Origin: Basidiobolus ranarum
Lineage: Eukaryota > Basidiobolomycota > Basidiobolomycetes > Basidiobolales
DNA length: 22,943 nt
Assembly (NCBI GenBank): GCA_040143965.1
Contig: JASJQH010000176.1
Location: forward strand, 1-22,943
Direction of reading: 5' to 3'
The translations under genes were made by a program, and so were the position numbers. The notes below the pieces were generated by a model, which was not told the origin of the DNA, did not search any database, and saw only the letters and a program-made list of their open reading frames with translations. The first letter of the stretch is position 1. Each line of letters starts with the position of its first letter. Positions 21,391-22,943 of the stretch are shown in pieces.

Positions 21391-21726
21391 TTGTTGGAGG
21401 ATCTTGACATTATGGGGATAGACTTTGAGTATTAGAAGCAACTTATGATAGTGTGTTTTAGTTACTTTATTCCTAAGAGTATATGGTGACTTATATAGTA
21501 GAAAAGTAAATCAATTGTTTGAGATATTCAGGAGTTTGTGTAATAAGATATAATAGATAAGTGGGGGTAATAAGACATACTTGTTATATAGATATAGAGA
21601 TATTCCTATTTAGAATATAGGGGCTATAGATACATTGCTTTCTGCTTCTGATATATGTATGATAACTAAAGTTAACTATGATGTTGAATAAAGATTAATT
21701 ATCCAACACACATTTACTTAGTTTTG
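21391..21726. other. AT-rich spacer between repeat copies B and C
   Basis: About 335 bp of AT-rich DNA with no gene, no further repeat copy and no recognisable transposon part. It may be unrelated filler between two insertions. Confidence 0.35.
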
Positions 21727-21987
21727 TTAAAATTAGCATTGACTAGACACCTATATAGTCATATGTAGCTTAGTACTTAGTTATCTTATATCTTACTAAG
21801 ATATTACCCAGTATTCTCAATTGGAATTGACTTGGAATATTGACACCAACTTGGAAGTTCTCAGTTATATATTTTTTTCATTTGGTGCTAGAAGCCCCAA
21901 ACTTTGCACACACGTTCCTGAGACTTTCCTTAACACATTCTACATGTTAGTTTGTGTACATCTTGATAAAACTATAAATGTCAACTG
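21727..21987 (+). repeat. Interspersed repeat, copy C (about 261 bp)
   Basis: Same length and orientation as copy B and nearly gap-free against it. The TAGCTTAGT string lies at the same offset of 39 bases (21766-21774). The shared GCTAGAAGCCCCAAACTT block is at 21887-21912. The end is set where the match to B fades around AAATGT. A 60-codon plus-strand frame starts in its last bases. Confidence 0.8.
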
Positions 21988-22226
21988 AATACTCAATATA
22001 TCAACAAGTGAAAACCACCAATTTCTCTAATTGTCCAAACGACTTCCAACAGGCTTCCAAATACTTTAACAGTATTATGCTATATGCTTATACTTTAAAA
22101 ATTCAACTGGACTTGGGATTAACTTTGTATCTGATTTACTCTAATTGGGAAAAACATTGACTAAATAAAAGAATTTATAGTCAAGTTACATATGTTGTTA
22201 TACTTGTAGGTAGACTATATAAGCAC

Positions 22227-22835
22227 TTATATTGATACCGATAGCGCAAGTTGTACAGCTTTATATATTGGTAAATAATAAGGTCCGTCAATTTTGAATA
22301 GTAGTGCAGTATTAAATACACAAATAATTAGAAAGCATCCATTCCCAATGATGGAGTGGACAGTTTTCTCTAAATCAGATATTGCTTTAAATATAATATA
22401 AAATGGTGTGATCAAGTAAAGAAATTGGAGAAAAACTAGTACGTATAAGTCAATTTTCTAGCCCATGAGACATTGGAAGTCATGAAGCAGTTGGATTGTT
22501 TTCAGCAATCGAAGTATATTGAATACAGTTGGTTGTTCCATCATCAGATTCGCTATTGTAGATGGAATGAATTTCGATCTATGTTGAATATTTGTAAGCG
22601 TCATCGGCCAAATTGAGTACAGTCATTACCACACATGCTCTGTATTTAGGTTTGTACATGCTTGATAGTAGAGTTTTGTTTGGAGCATTGCGAAATGATA
22701 AATAGACTTGATCCATTGCGATTCTCCAGAATATCGCGATGGCCGCGCATCGATCGAGATGGAGGGGGGTTTCCCCATATTTGGATTCCATGCTATACTG
22801 AATTCGTCAAGTGACCATTTGCATCCCTCAAATTC
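22227..22835 (-). pseudogene. Decayed gene, possibly the C-terminal part of a fungal-specific transcription factor
   Basis: One minus-strand frame of 203 codons (22835 to TAA at 22227-22229) holds only three internal stops: an adjacent TAA and TGA (22628-22623) and a TAG (22460-22458). Chance would give roughly a dozen. The text is protein-like: GCKWSLDEFSIAWNPNMGK, SIYHFAMLQTKLYYQACTNL, STIANLMMEQPTVFNILRLL, KIDLYVLVFLQFLYLITPFY, IIGNGCFLIICVFNTALLF and GPYYLPIYKAVQLAL. This helical pattern is reminiscent of the middle homology region of Zn2Cys6 regulators, but no zinc cluster is present, so the family is a guess. The TAG sits at the end of a possible 69 bp intron (GTATTC...GGCTAG), so one break may be natural. 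A 70-codon ATG frame (22791-22579) overlaps in another phase and is an alternative reading. Confidence 0.4.
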
Positions 22836-22851
22836 CTACATACTCGGGGTA

Positions 22852-22857
22852 TTTATA
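22852..22857 (-). promoter_or_regulatory. TATA-like box upstream of the decayed minus-strand gene
   Basis: TATAAATA read on the minus strand lies about 60 bp before an ATG at 22791, the same spacing as in the secreted-protein gene at 2402. It favours a once-transcribed gene here, or it may be chance in AT-rich DNA. Confidence 0.3.
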
Positions 22858-22943
22858 CATCTGTCTTTTGCTCAAGTGGATTAACACTCTTTCACCTCGG
22901 TTTTATCTTTGTTCATGTCGGTAGCTATAGTACAGGGTGCTAG

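Noticed and set aside
21001-21987. Idea that the repeat trio is an LTR or inverted-repeat transposon
   Set aside because: The copies are direct, unequal in length, and flank no coding core. No terminal inverted repeats, primer site or target duplication is visible.

Overview
The window looks like nuclear DNA of a filamentous fungus. The genes are separated by long AT-rich spacers. They carry many short spliceosomal introns, 55-81 bp in the models built here, mostly GTAAGT-type donors, CTAAT/CTAAC-like branch sites and TAG/CAG acceptors. Several products are typical of fungi: a Cep57/Ppc89-type spindle pole protein, Ase1, MPC1 and an Atx2/ZIP9-type zinc transporter. Twelve exons in a 1.9 kb Ase1 coding sequence, plus a rolling-stone-like membrane protein and CBM9-like secreted proteins, point to an early-diverging (zygomycete-grade) lineage rather than yeasts. 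This placement is an inference and tentative.

Left part (1-5000), all on the minus strand: a three-exon multi-pass membrane protein of the rolling stone/FAR-17a type (443-1365), a single-exon secreted protein with eight cysteines (1776-2402), and a two-exon mitochondrial L-threonine 3-dehydrogenase (3758-4954). A gene-poor stretch with a 3 x 20 bp tandem repeat follows.

Middle (6600-10000), plus strand: a tandem pair of two-exon secreted CBM9/DOMON-like paralogues (6764-7989 and 8732-9958). They share the intron position and phase and a recognisable promoter block. Between them, on the other strand, lies a possible decayed small gene ending in eight histidine codons.

Right part: two spindle genes lie head to tail on the minus strand. 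They are Ase1/PRC1 (10194-12852, 12 exons, 643 aa) and a large Cep57/Ppc89-like protein (13594-17884, 4 exons, 1365 aa). The second shares a divergent promoter with MPC1, the mitochondrial pyruvate carrier subunit (18341-18885, plus strand), whose reading frame requires a 4-nt micro-exon. A ZIP9-type zinc transporter (19169-20146, minus) converges on MPC1.

From 20.2 kb to the end no intact gene is convincing. This AT-rich zone holds three diverged copies of one repeat (two of about 261 bp, one of 90 bp) and a long minus-strand frame broken by three stops, probably a decayed gene. I found no rRNA, tRNA, CRISPR array or virus-like element. All exon boundaries were read by eye from splice signals and frame continuity.
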